In this document: one piece after another, positions 25,423 through 33,998 of the stretch
How the letters are laid out: each line of letters opens with the position of its first letter
Position numbering within the stretch: the stretch's first letter is position 1
Assembly: GCA_016744135.1 (NCBI GenBank)
Contig: JADGEX010000001.1
Span: 124,001-188,000, forward strand
DNA from: Pseudodesulfovibrio sp.
GTDB taxonomy: Bacteria; Desulfobacterota; Desulfovibrionia; Desulfovibrionales; Desulfovibrionaceae
Length of the DNA stretch: 64,000 nucleotides
Reading direction: 5' to 3'
Translations under genes and position numbers: made by a program
Notes under the pieces: generated by a model
What the model saw: the letters and a program-made list of their open reading frames with translations, nothing else
Database searches by the model: none
What the model was told of the DNA's origin: nothing

Positions 25423-27549
25423 ATGAGCAGGTTCAGAAGCACCAAGCTGGTCATAATTATCATACTGGTCAGTGTTATCGCATTCTCCGTAGGGTATCTT
25501 GTGAAGGACACGAGTTCTCCGACCACTGAAACCGTTCTGGATGAGCATGCCGAGCACGGCCTTGAGAGCAAGGTTGACGAGTCTGGCAACATCATCTGGA
25601 CATGTTCCATGCATCCCCAAATCCAACTCCCCGAGCCGGGCAATTGTCCCATCTGTTTTATGGAACTGATCCCTCTGGAGAAGAAGGACACTTCCGAGCA
25701 GACGAGTCTACGAGAAATTGAACTGTCCGAAAGTGCGCGCAAGTTGGCAGGCATTGTCACTGAACCGGTGCAAAGGTTGGATGTGAATGTCGAAATTCGC
25801 ATGGTCGGCAAGGTTGATTATGACGAGACACGAGTCCGAGCGATAACGGCGTGGACTGGTGGGCGAGTGGACAAGATATATGTAGATTACACCGGCGGCC
25901 TGGTAAAGAAGGGCCAGCCCATGGTCTCGATATACAGTCCCGAACTTTTGACGGCACAAGCCGAGCTGATTGAATCCATTCGCACGTTGCGAGACCTCAA
26001 GGACAGCAAGTTGGAGATCGTTAAGAATACGGCGAAGCGGACTGAAGAAGCTGCCAGAGAGAAGCTGCGTCTTCTGGGGTTGAAGAAGAGCCAGGTCGAC
26101 AGGGTTGTGCGTGACGGCAAGGCTTCCGACCACATTACGCTCTACGCCCCCCAAGGGGGCGTGATCCTGGCCAAGAATGTCAACGAGGGCCAGTACGTCA
26201 AGACGGGCGCTTCAATTTACTCCATCGCTGATCTTTCCTCGTTGTGGGTGATGTTGGAGGCCTATGAATCTGATCTGCCGTGGATCGAACTCGGCCAGCA
26301 GATAGAGTTTCAGACTGAGGCATATCCAGGCAAGACGTTTAAGGGCAAGGTTGTCTACATTGACCCCATAGTAACTGAGAAGACCCGTACTGTTCGGGTT
26401 CGGCTTGAAGTCCCGAATAAGGACGGTAGTCTGAAGCCCGGCATGTTGGTTCGTGCCTCCCAGAAGAAGGGAGGCGACAGCAAGCAACAGACTGAGCTTC
26501 CATTGGTCATTCCGGCATCAGCTCCTTTGCTGACTGGCAAGCGAGCCATTGTCTACGTCGTTGATCCCGACAACCCAGGCAAGTACGAAGGTCGTGAGAT
26601 TGTACTCGGCGCCAAGGCCAACAACTACTACATCGTCCGAAGTGGCCTTGAGGAGAGCGACGAGGTTGTCACCAAGGGCAATTTCAAGATCGACAGCGCG
26701 GTTCAGATCGTTGCCAAGCCGAGCATGATGAATCCTGCCACTTCAACCACTCCCGTTGAAGATGAATTGCCGCCGTTGTTCCTGTCCAAGATCCGACTTC
26801 TTGATGCGACATTCCAAAGCCTTGCCACAGAAGTCGCTACCGCCGAATTGGCAAAGACTCATCTTGCTTTTGGGCAGTTCAACAAGGAACTGCGGCTTAT
26901 AGATGGATCTTCTCTGACAGGGGAATCAGCCCTGAGGTGGCGCGAATACTCCATGCTATTGAGTAATGACGCCATGATCGGTGCAGAAGCTCCCAACGAA
27001 AAGCGGTTGAACGAAATTTTTGCTGAGATGGAAAGGCATTACGCAACACTCCGCTCTGCCTTCAAGCTGGATGCTCCTGCGGCAGAACTGACTGCTCCGG
27101 AAGAATTCAAGAAGCAGCTCGGTGTGGTCTTTGCCGAATATGAGCCCATGTCCGAAGCATTGGCCGCAGACAATTTGCAGGCAGCGAAGCTGGCGGCAAT
27201 ACAGGTTGCAGCCGCTTTGCAGAAGGTGGACATGAGCATTCTGAATGGCCCCGCCCATAACGTCTGGATGCCTGCTTTGAAGAAGATAAACGACGGGCTT
27301 GAGGCAGTGAATGAGGCCGAAGACATCGTCGCGGTCAGGGCCGGATTTGAGCCGATTTCCGTGGGGCTCTCCGAAGCAATCCTCAAGCTTGGCGTTGAGA
27401 CCAGCGGTCCCTTGTATGAGATATTCTGCCCAATGGCATTCGACTACGAAGGTGCCACCTGGCTTCAGCGGGATGAGAGTGTTCGCAACCCGTATATGGG
27501 GAGTGCGATGCTGACCTGCGGTGAAACCAACCAGCAGCTCAAGCAATAA
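25423..27549 (+). CDS. cusB: periplasmic adaptor of the RND efflux system (CusB-like) with extra metal-binding domains
   Basis: A 708-residue protein, much longer than usual CusB (about 400). The order is: membrane anchor (LVIIIILVSVIAFSVGYLV), heavy-metal-binding domain (WTCSMHPQIQLPEPGNCPIC, about 64-83), the lipoyl/hairpin/barrel body of a membrane-fusion protein (GGRVDKIYVDYTGGLVKKGQ, then ILAKNVNEGQYVKTG), then a C-terminal DUF3347-like region of about 240 residues ending with a short YHS-like stretch (YEIFCPMAF, then NPYMGSAMLTCGE). It links inner pump and outer channel and probably loads metal at both ends. It starts 52 bases after the YHS gene. Confidence 0.87.
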   Translation: MSRFRSTKLVIIIILVSVIAFSVGYLVKDTSSPTTETVLDEHAEHGLESKVDESGNIIWTCSMHPQIQLPEPGNCPICFMELIPLEKKDTSEQTSLREIELSESARKLAGIVTEPVQRLDVNVEIRMVGKVDYDETRVRAITAWTGGRVDKIYVDYTGGLVKKGQPMVSIYSPELLTAQAELIESIRTLRDLKDSKLEIVKNTAKRTEEAAREKLRLLGLKKSQVDRVVRDGKASDHITLYAPQGGVILAKNVNEGQYVKTGASIYSIADLSSLWVMLEAYESDLPWIELGQQIEFQTEAYPGKTFKGKVVYIDPIVTEKTRTVRVRLEVPNKDGSLKPGMLVRASQKKGGDSKQQTELPLVIPASAPLLTGKRAIVYVVDPDNPGKYEGREIVLGAKANNYYIVRSGLEESDEVVTKGNFKIDSAVQIVAKPSMMNPATSTTPVEDELPPLFLSKIRLLDATFQSLATEVATAELAKTHLAFGQFNKELRLIDGSSLTGESALRWREYSMLLSNDAMIGAEAPNEKRLNEIFAEMERHYATLRSAFKLDAPAAELTAPEEFKKQLGVVFAEYEPMSEALAADNLQAAKLAAIQVAAALQKVDMSILNGPAHNVWMPALKKINDGLEAVNEAEDIVAVRAGFEPISVGLSEAILKLGVETSGPLYEIFCPMAFDYEGATWLQRDESVRNPYMGSAMLTCGETNQQLKQ

Positions 27550-27561
27550 CCGGGGTGTCAC

Positions 27562-30500
27562 ATGGCTAACGAACAAGAGACTCCCATAGGAGCGACTACG
27601 CTGACAGACAAGCTCATCAGGTTTTGCCTGCAAAATAAGCTGGTGGTCTTCCTGCTCGTTGGCATGGCCATGGGATGGGGGCTTGTCGTTGCCCCGTTTG
27701 ATTGGCGCATCGACGGTCTTCCCCGTGATCCCGTCCCCGTGGACGCCATCCCTGACATTGGTGAGAATCAACAGATTGTCTTTACCGAGTGGATGGGCCG
27801 TTCTCCGCAGGACATGGAGGATCAAGTCACGTATCCGCTCACGGTGGCCCTGCTCGGCATTCCGGGCGTCAAGACGGTTCGAAGCTACTCCATGTTCGGC
27901 TTTTCGACCATCTACGTCATCTTTAATGAGGACGTGGAGTTCTATTGGTCTCGTTCAAGGCTTCTTGAAAAGGTAAGCAGCTTACCTCCGGGAACATTGC
28001 CCCAAGGGGTTAAGCCGACTCTGGGGCCGGATGCAACCGCGCTTGGGCAGGTGTTCTGGTACACTCTTGAGGGGCGGGACGAGAACGGCAATCCTGTTGG
28101 CGGCTGGGACCCGGATGAATTGCGAAGTATACAGGATTGGTACGTCCGCTATGCTCTGCTCGGAGCAGGAGGCGTCAGCGAAACGGCGTCTGTCGGCGGC
28201 TTCGTCAAGGAATACCAAATCGACGTGGACCCGGATGCACTGCGCACCACCGGGGTCAAGCTGGAAGACGTGTTCTCTGCGGTCAAGATGTCCAATCTCG
28301 ATGTCGGTGCCCGTACGATTGAAATCAACAGCGTTGAATATCTCATTCGAGGCATTGGCTTCGTCAAGAACCTTGCAGACATTGAGAAGTCTGTCATCAA
28401 GATCGTCAACAATGTTCCCATTCGAGTGAAGGATGTGGCCAAGGTCACGCTTGGTCCGGCCCTGCGCCGAGGAGTGCTGGACAAGGGCGGTACCGAAGCC
28501 GTCGGCGGTGTCGTTGTTGTTCGCTATGGCGAAAACCCTTTACAGGCCATTAAGAACGTCAAGGAAGTCATCAAGGAAATTTCTCCGGGTCTGCCCAGCA
28601 AGGTCTTGCCTGACGGAACTGTGAGCAAGGTGACCATTGTTCCCTTCTATGACAGGTCAGGCCTTATCAACGAAACTCTGGGTACCCTGAACACGGCGCT
28701 AACCGAAGAAATACTCATCACCATCATTGTCGTACTGATAGCCGTGATGCACCTGAAGAGTTCCCTGTTGATTTCTTCACTGCTCCCCATGGCTGTAATG
28801 ATGTGTTTCATCGGCATGAAGGTCTTTCGCGTGGATGCCAATATCGTTGCCTTATCCGGTATTGCCATCGCCATCGGAACCATGGTTGATATGGGAATCA
28901 TCATCTGTGAGAACATCCTCAAGAAATTTGAGCAGGGGGCAACAGGCGAGAGTAGGCTCAAGCTTATATTTGATGGGGCTTCCGAGGTGGGTAGCGCGAT
29001 CATGACGGCTGTTGCAACCACCATTGTCAGCTTTCTGCCCGTGTTTGCAATGGAAGGGCCTGAAGGCAAGCTCTTCAAGCCGCTTGCGTATACCAAGACG
29101 TTTGCCTTGGTCGCCTCGATCATTGTTGCTCTTACCGTCCTGCCGGCCATTGCGCATCTCATTTACAAGCGTGATGACCGAGAGTGCCCAAAACGTAGCG
29201 CGGACTTTCTTATTGGCGGAAGCTATATTCTGGCCGGCATCGGTATAGCTGTTTTCGTGAAGTGGTGGATCGGCGTGATCCTGCTCATTCCGGGCCTTCA
29301 AAAGATATTCTCTGAATCGCTGCATCCCCGTCTGGACGCCCTTATTAGCAGAGTCATGAATATCGGTGTGGTCACGGCTGTCGCCATCGTGCTGGCGACC
29401 CACTGGCTGCCTCTGGGGCCGGAAAAGGGAGATGTGCTGAACTTCGTCTTCGTGGCTTGCCTGATTGGTGGCCTGATGTTGTTCTTCCAGGTTTTCCAAC
29501 GCGGTTATCCCCGGATGCTGGCATGGGTTCTTGATCACAAGACTCTGTTTTTAGTCATGCCTGTCGCTGTGATTTTGTTTGGCGGTTTTATCTGGCTTGG
29601 CGGCAACGTCATGACTGGCTGGCTGCCGGACTCTGTTCGCGCTTCTCGCCCTGTGGCGGCAATCATTCATGCCTTCCCGGGATTGGGTAAGGAGTTCATG
29701 CCTCCACTGGATGAAGGCTCGTTCTTGTATATGCCCACGACCATGCCGCATGCTTCCATTGGTGAAGTGCAAGACGTTTTGTCCAAGCAGGATATGTCCA
29801 TCCTGAGTATTCCTGAAGTGGAGAGCGCAGTCGGTAAGCTTGGACGAGCAGAAACGCCCTTGGACCCGGCTCCGGTTTCCATGATTGAAACTGTCATCAA
29901 CTACAAGCCTGAGTATCTTGTGGATGAGAGTGGGAAGCGTCTCCGGTTTAGCTTTGATGAAAGCCAGAAGGATTACTTTCGTTCAGCTGAAGGTGAGCCT
30001 CTCCCCGCAGGTGATGGCTTGCCCTACATCGTACAGGGCTTTTACCCCCGCGAAGAGGAAGGAAAGCTCATCCCTGACGAAGAAGGTAAGCCCTTTCGCT
30101 TATGGAGAAGTTCGCTTGATCCTGATTTGAATCCTGGTCGGGACGCATGGAAGGGAGTTCGGAATCCCAATGACATCTGGGATGACATTGCCAAGGCGGC
30201 AGAGCTTCCTGGAACCACTTCGGCTCCTAAGTTGCAACCCATTGCGGCCCGTATCGTGATGCTCCAATCCGGCATGCGTGCCCCTATGGGCATCAAGGTC
30301 AAGGGGCCGGATTTGCCCACCATTGAATCGTTCGGTCTTCAGTTGGAGCGTCTTCTCAAGGATGTCCCGTCAATCGAACCCGCAGCCGTTATTGCCGACC
30401 GTATTGTCGGCAAGCCATATCTGGAAATCGTCATCGACCGTGAAGCCATATCCCGTTACGGAATCAGGTTGAAGAAGGTTCAGGACGTCATCGAAGTCGC

Positions 30501-31512
30501 AGTTGGCGGCAAGATGCTCTCCACCACTGTTGAAGGAAGGGAGCGATATCCCATGAGGGTGCGCTACATGCGTGAGCTTCGCGATAGTATCGAAGCCCTC
30601 AACAGCATTCTTGTTGCCGCGCCTTCCGGTGAGCAAATCCCTCTGAAGCAATTGGCTAATTTGCGGTACGTTCGCGGCCCCCAGGTCATCAAGAGTGAAG
30701 ACACGTTCCTTATCGGTTACGTCCTGTTCGACAAGAAGCCAGGCTTTGCGGAAGTGGATGTCGTTGAAAGTGCACGGCAATACATTGATAGCAAGATCGC
30801 ATCCGGTGAACTCGTTATTCCAAGCGGTGTGTCCTACGAATTTGCTGGGAATTATGAGAATCAGGTTCGCGCTCAGAAGAAGCTGGCGGTTATCCTCCCC
30901 TTAGCTCTCCTGGTCATCGTGCTTATCCTTTACCTCCAGTTCAAGTCTGTGGCGACAACTCTGATGGTCTTTTCTGGTATCCTTGTGGCTTGGTCCGGTG
31001 GTTTCATGATGATTTGGCTGTACGGCCAGGATTGGTTCCTGAACTTCAGTGTATTCGGATCAAGTATGCGTGACCTCTTCCAAGTGAGCCCCATCAATTT
31101 GAGTGTCGCCATTTGGGTTGGTTTCCTCGCACTTTTCGGAATCGCCTCTGATGACGGAGTCATTATGGCCACTTATCTTGATGAGAGCCGTGACAGCAGG
31201 GATATGAGTAGTGTCCCGGCCATTCGCAAGGCCATTCTTGAAGGTGCCAAGCGCCGCATTCGTCCGGCCTTGATGACTTCGGCCACAACAATTCTTGCTC
31301 TCATTCCCGTACTGACTTCCACGGGGCGCGGGGCCGATATCATGGTACCGATGGCAATCCCTTCATTTGGGGGAATGACAATAGCGATTCTGACCGTGTT
31401 CGTTGTGCCGACACTCTATTGCATGGTGGAGGAATTCAAGTTCCACAGGTCAGACAGATGTCCACCGCGCAGAAAAATTTTCCCATGGCGGATAAACAAG
31501 ACAGTAAACTAA
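27562..31512 (+). CDS. cusA: heavy-metal RND efflux pump (CusA-like), unusually long
   Basis: A 1316-residue pump, about 260 residues longer than typical CusA/CzcA. The N-terminal half shows VDAIPDIGENQQIVFTEW and DVEFYWSRSRLLEKV, and the transmembrane block has GTMVDMGIIICEN and VSFLPVFAMEGPEGKLF, all typical of the family. Two insertions explain the length. One, after HLIYKRDDRECP (about residue 540), adds hydrophobic segments, perhaps four extra helices. The other, around residues 775-880, is a charged periplasmic stretch (GFYPREEEGKLIPDEE). The C-terminal half ends with GIASDDGVIMATYL and RRIRPALMTSATTILALIP. It exports Cu(I)/Ag(I)-type ions by proton antiport. It follows cusB by 12 bases. 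Confidence 0.9.
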   Translation: MANEQETPIGATTLTDKLIRFCLQNKLVVFLLVGMAMGWGLVVAPFDWRIDGLPRDPVPVDAIPDIGENQQIVFTEWMGRSPQDMEDQVTYPLTVALLGIPGVKTVRSYSMFGFSTIYVIFNEDVEFYWSRSRLLEKVSSLPPGTLPQGVKPTLGPDATALGQVFWYTLEGRDENGNPVGGWDPDELRSIQDWYVRYALLGAGGVSETASVGGFVKEYQIDVDPDALRTTGVKLEDVFSAVKMSNLDVGARTIEINSVEYLIRGIGFVKNLADIEKSVIKIVNNVPIRVKDVAKVTLGPALRRGVLDKGGTEAVGGVVVVRYGENPLQAIKNVKEVIKEISPGLPSKVLPDGTVSKVTIVPFYDRSGLINETLGTLNTALTEEILITIIVVLIAVMHLKSSLLISSLLPMAVMMCFIGMKVFRVDANIVALSGIAIAIGTMVDMGIIICENILKKFEQGATGESRLKLIFDGASEVGSAIMTAVATTIVSFLPVFAMEGPEGKLFKPLAYTKTFALVASIIVALTVLPAIAHLIYKRDDRECPKRSADFLIGGSYILAGIGIAVFVKWWIGVILLIPGLQKIFSESLHPRLDALISRVMNIGVVTAVAIVLATHWLPLGPEKGDVLNFVFVACLIGGLMLFFQVFQRGYPRMLAWVLDHKTLFLVMPVAVILFGGFIWLGGNVMTGWLPDSVRASRPVAAIIHAFPGLGKEFMPPLDEGSFLYMPTTMPHASIGEVQDVLSKQDMSILSIPEVESAVGKLGRAETPLDPAPVSMIETVINYKPEYLVDESGKRLRFSFDESQKDYFRSAEGEPLPAGDGLPYIVQGFYPREEEGKLIPDEEGKPFRLWRSSLDPDLNPGRDAWKGVRNPNDIWDDIAKAAELPGTTSAPKLQPIAARIVMLQSGMRAPMGIKVKGPDLPTIESFGLQLERLLKDVPSIEPAAVIADRIVGKPYLEIVIDREAISRYGIRLKKVQDVIEVAVGGKMLSTTVEGRERYPMRVRYMRELRDSIEALNSILVAAPSGEQIPLKQLANLRYVRGPQVIKSEDTFLIGYVLFDKKPGFAEVDVVESARQYIDSKIASGELVIPSGVSYEFAGNYENQVRAQKKLAVILPLALLVIVLILYLQFKSVATTLMVFSGILVAWSGGFMMIWLYGQDWFLNFSVFGSSMRDLFQVSPINLSVAIWVGFLALFGIASDDGVIMATYLDESRDSRDMSSVPAIRKAILEGAKRRIRPALMTSATTILALIPVLTSTGRGADIMVPMAIPSFGGMTIAILTVFVVPTLYCMVEEFKFHRSDRCPPRRKIFPWRINKTVN

Positions 31513-31528
31513 CTTTAAGGAGTTAATT

Positions 31529-31984
31529 ATGAAAAAAATGACAACACTCGCTTTTGTTTTTGTCCTGACTTTGATGGTCGCAGGCATTGCCTCTGCCGCT
31601 TCCAACATGGACCACGACAACATGAAAATGGATGGTAAATCCGTCTCCATGCATGACGGCATGAAAATGATGGAAGACAACCTGCACATGATGAAAATGG
31701 ATGTCGCAAACATGAAGAAGGACCCCGCTAATCGCAAGAAGCATATGGGGCCTATGAACAAGCATATGACCGAAATGCACCATGGCATGGAGGCCGTTAA
31801 AGGCCACGCCATGAAGAAGGGCGACAAGTCCACACAGGGCCACATGAAACAGTTGGACAAGGATATGATGACCCTGATGAAAGGAATGGGTAAGACCAAG
31901 AAGGACCCCAAAAGCGGCATCCCCATGATGGAAGGCAGTATCATGAAGATGGAGAAGACTTTGGGCAAAATGAAGAAGATGTAA
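31529..31984 (+). CDS. exported Met-, Lys- and His-rich protein, likely metal buffer
   Basis: A 151-residue protein with a signal peptide (TTLAFVFVLTLMVAGIASA). The mature part has about 28 Met, many as MxxM, HMM or MKM, mixed with Lys and His, and few aromatic residues. Such composition is known for periplasmic Cu(I)/Ag(I) binding proteins such as the Met-rich parts of CopA/PcoE/SilE. AAGGAG precedes the ATG. It is 16 bases after cusA and closes the operon. It probably binds metal that the pump then removes. No known domain is recognised. Confidence 0.75.
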   Translation: MKKMTTLAFVFVLTLMVAGIASAASNMDHDNMKMDGKSVSMHDGMKMMEDNLHMMKMDVANMKKDPANRKKHMGPMNKHMTEMHHGMEAVKGHAMKKGDKSTQGHMKQLDKDMMTLMKGMGKTKKDPKSGIPMMEGSIMKMEKTLGKMKKM

Positions 31985-32028
31985 GAACAAGAGCAGGCTA
32001 GCTATCTAAGCTAGCCTGCTCTTGTTGT
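31985..32028. terminator. strong hairpin ending the cus operon
   Basis: AACAAGAGCAGGCTAGC and its exact complement form a 17-bp stem with a 7-base loop right after the stop. No long T-run follows, so it may act as a barrier to decay as well as a terminator. Confidence 0.75.
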
Positions 32029-32211
32029 CTATAATGCGAATTGGTGTTGGTTGTTTCTCTTGGGCAAGAAATTGTTAATTTGTTAAGTGGAAAAGTTCTT
32101 TCTTGATAAACTTCTTTACAAAATAGTTCTACAAGCTGTTATCGTAGTAAATTAATTCTTTTTATACTAATTATTTACATACACACTTGACAAAAAAAAT
32201 AGTATATATAA
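32029..32211. other. A/T-rich right end of the island
   Basis: No gene is visible in these 183 bases. They are strongly A/T-rich and contain TTTACAAAA (about 32114-32122) and TTTACATA (32174-32181), the inverse of the TGTAAA repeats at the left end. They end at the junction with the host gene. Confidence 0.6.
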
Positions 32212-32466
32212 TGCTGTGCTGAAAGTTATGTGCGTGATGTAGGCCTTATTGGAAAACCGAAAGGGTGGACTATGGTCGTTGGTGGTAATGCTTCGGGCAG
32301 GCCGCGCATTGCGGATGTGCTGGCAGAAGAACTAACTCGACAGGAAGCAGTCGAGTTGGTGAAACGTTTTCTTGATTATTATCGTGACAATGCCGGGAAA
32401 CGCAGTCGTTCTGCGCGTTTGTTGAAAAAAGTCGGTATTGACGAAGTCAAGAAAGCCATATTATAG
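32212..32466 (+). pseudogene. 3' part of the interrupted nitrite/sulfite reductase-like gene, paralogue 2
   Basis: The frame reads Cys-Cys-Ala-Glu-Ser-Tyr-Val-Arg-Asp-Val-Gly and continues to KKVGIDEVKKAIL, co-linear with the last 84 residues of paralogues 1 and 3. A TAA lies directly before the first Cys codon, so the fragment cannot be read from the island side in this frame. A GTG at 32230 could start a short peptide but has no clear ribosome site. Confidence 0.92.
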
Positions 32467-32489
32467 GCGTGCTGAAAAAAATATGAATG

Positions 32490-32511
32490 CGGCTCTGAGT
32501 GATCAGGGCCG
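32490..32511 (+). terminator. weak hairpin after the interrupted gene
   Basis: CGGCTCTGA and TCAGGGCCG pair with one wobble around GTGA, followed by a T/G-rich stretch. This was probably the terminator of the original reductase operon. Confidence 0.5.
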
Positions 32512-32630
32512 TTGTTGTTTGTAACGATCTAATATTATTGATTCGTACAGTTTTTCATGATGTTGCACTGGATGGGAAACACGCGTAGAAGGGATGGGGT
32601 TTTTACTCTCATCCACACAGGAGTTGTCTT

Positions 32631-33998
32631 TTGAGGGTTATCATCATTGGAGCCGGCGAGGTCGGATTTCACCTCTCTCAGCGGTTGGCGGTAGAAAACA
32701 AAGAAGTCGTCGTTATTGATACGAGCGACGAAGCTTTGAGGAAAATCGCTGAAACTTCGGATGTGCAGACTATTAAAGGGTCGGGCAGCAGTCCGAAAGT
32801 TCTCGAAGAAGCCGGTGTCGACAAGGCTGATATTTTTTTAGCTGTGACCGATTCTGATGAGATCAATCTTCTTGCTTGTTCTTTTGCCAATCTGTTAAAT
32901 CCAAATGTCACCAAACTTGCCCGTGTCCGTAGTGAGATGTATACTGATTACAAGAGTTTACTTACTGAACACGGAGCAAAGATCACCAAGATAATCAACC
33001 CGGACGAAGAGGTTGTGAATTCGGTTTTACGCCTTATGAGTGTGCCGGGGGCTGTGGAGATCAATGAATTTGCCAATGGCAAAATTCGTTTGATTGGTGT
33101 CAATTTACCTGAAGATAGCCATTTAATCGGAAGCAAATTGTATAATTTGCGAGAGAAGATTGGTGATGATCTTGGTATCGTTATCGCTGCTTTGGTCAGG
33201 GATGGCGAGTTGATTATTCCTAGCGGTTTGGATGTCATTAAAAAGGACGATCTCGTGTATTTCGTCTGTGATATCCGGGATCAGGATGAAATTCTCCGAC
33301 AGCTTGGAATTTTTGCTGAGCCTGTGCGCAAGGTTATGATTATTGGCGGCGGCAACATCGGCTTCCGTTTAGCCAAAGCTCTGGATAATAAGTATTATCA
33401 TACCCGTTTACTTGAAAACCGACAAAAGCGGTGTGAATATCTCTCTGAACATCTAGATCGTCCGATTGTCCTTATGGGAGATTCAACGGATCAGGAAATT
33501 CTCCGGGAAGAGAACATTCAGGATATGGATATGGTTATTGCCGTGACGGGTGATGAAGAGACTAATATTTTGTCTTGTCTTCTAGCCAAGAGTCTTGGTG
33601 CCAAGAGTACTGTTACTCGTGTGAATAATTTTGGGTATATGCCTTTGATCGAGCCGATTGGTATCGATTATGTGGTCTGTCCACGCCAGTCGGCAATCAA
33701 CACGTTGCTTCATTTTATTCGACGTGGAAAGATTATTTCCTCTGTCTCTATCAAAGGAGAGGCCGCGGAAGCTCTTGAAGCTGTTGCTCAGGAGGATTCT
33801 CCTATTGTGGGCAAAGAGGTTAAGGATCTTGGATTTCCCAGAGGGTGTCTTGTCTTGTGTTTTCAGCGTGGTGACGACGTTGTTATTCCTCGGGGTGATA
33901 CTGTGGTGGAACCCAATGACAGATTGATCATTATTTCCACCAGACAAAATATTCCCAAAGTGGAAAAAGTGCTGACCACGACGGTGGAGTTTTTCTAG
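32631..33998 (+). CDS. trkA: Trk potassium uptake regulator TrkA
   Basis: A 455-residue protein starting at TTG (AGGAG upstream at 32620). It is a tandem of two RCK units: Rossmann motif VIIIGAGEVGFH at the N-terminus and MIIGGGNIGFRLAKAL at about residue 236, each followed by a TrkA_C domain. The length matches the family (about 455). It binds NAD(H) and nucleotides in the cytoplasm and gates the TrkH channel, whose gene begins on the base after the stop. It is the first intact gene to the right of the island. Confidence 0.94.
   Translation: MRVIIIGAGEVGFHLSQRLAVENKEVVVIDTSDEALRKIAETSDVQTIKGSGSSPKVLEEAGVDKADIFLAVTDSDEINLLACSFANLLNPNVTKLARVRSEMYTDYKSLLTEHGAKITKIINPDEEVVNSVLRLMSVPGAVEINEFANGKIRLIGVNLPEDSHLIGSKLYNLREKIGDDLGIVIAALVRDGELIIPSGLDVIKKDDLVYFVCDIRDQDEILRQLGIFAEPVRKVMIIGGGNIGFRLAKALDNKYYHTRLLENRQKRCEYLSEHLDRPIVLMGDSTDQEILREENIQDMDMVIAVTGDEETNILSCLLAKSLGAKSTVTRVNNFGYMPLIEPIGIDYVVCPRQSAINTLLHFIRRGKIISSVSIKGEAAEALEAVAQEDSPIVGKEVKDLGFPRGCLVLCFQRGDDVVIPRGDTVVEPNDRLIIISTRQNIPKVEKVLTTTVEFF

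Larger units (their letters stand above)
1750..32213. mobile_element. 30.5 kb genomic island with three tyrosine recombinases, inserted at a Cys-Cys codon pair
   Basis: The ends are defined by the two halves of the interrupted reductase-like gene. The left end carries hexamer TGTTGC (1750-1755) and the right end TGCTGT (32212-32217); both encode Cys-Cys in the frame of the target. Only TG is shared in the alignment that restores the family motif. Short TGTAAA-type repeats lie inside both ends and point in opposite directions. The recombination module fills the left third and the metal-resistance cargo the right two thirds. A Tn3-family transposon is nested inside. There is no tRNA at either end and no conjugation gene. 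Confidence 0.9.

Noticed and set aside
24981-25811. Open frame of 276 codons on the minus strand across cusC, the YHS gene and cusB
   Set aside because: Antisense to three genes with strong motif support; it carries no recognisable domain.
26956-27825. Long open frame of 289 codons on the minus strand
   Set aside because: Antisense to the ends of cusB and cusA; composition reflects codon shadow and no ribosome site is present.
1753-32216. A 5-bp direct repeat TGCTG (1753-1757 and 32212-32216) as the true duplication at the island ends
   Set aside because: Joining at this repeat gives three Cys codons in a row (CPMCCCAES). Both intact paralogues have two, so the TG-aligned junction fits the family better. 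The alternative is not fully excluded.
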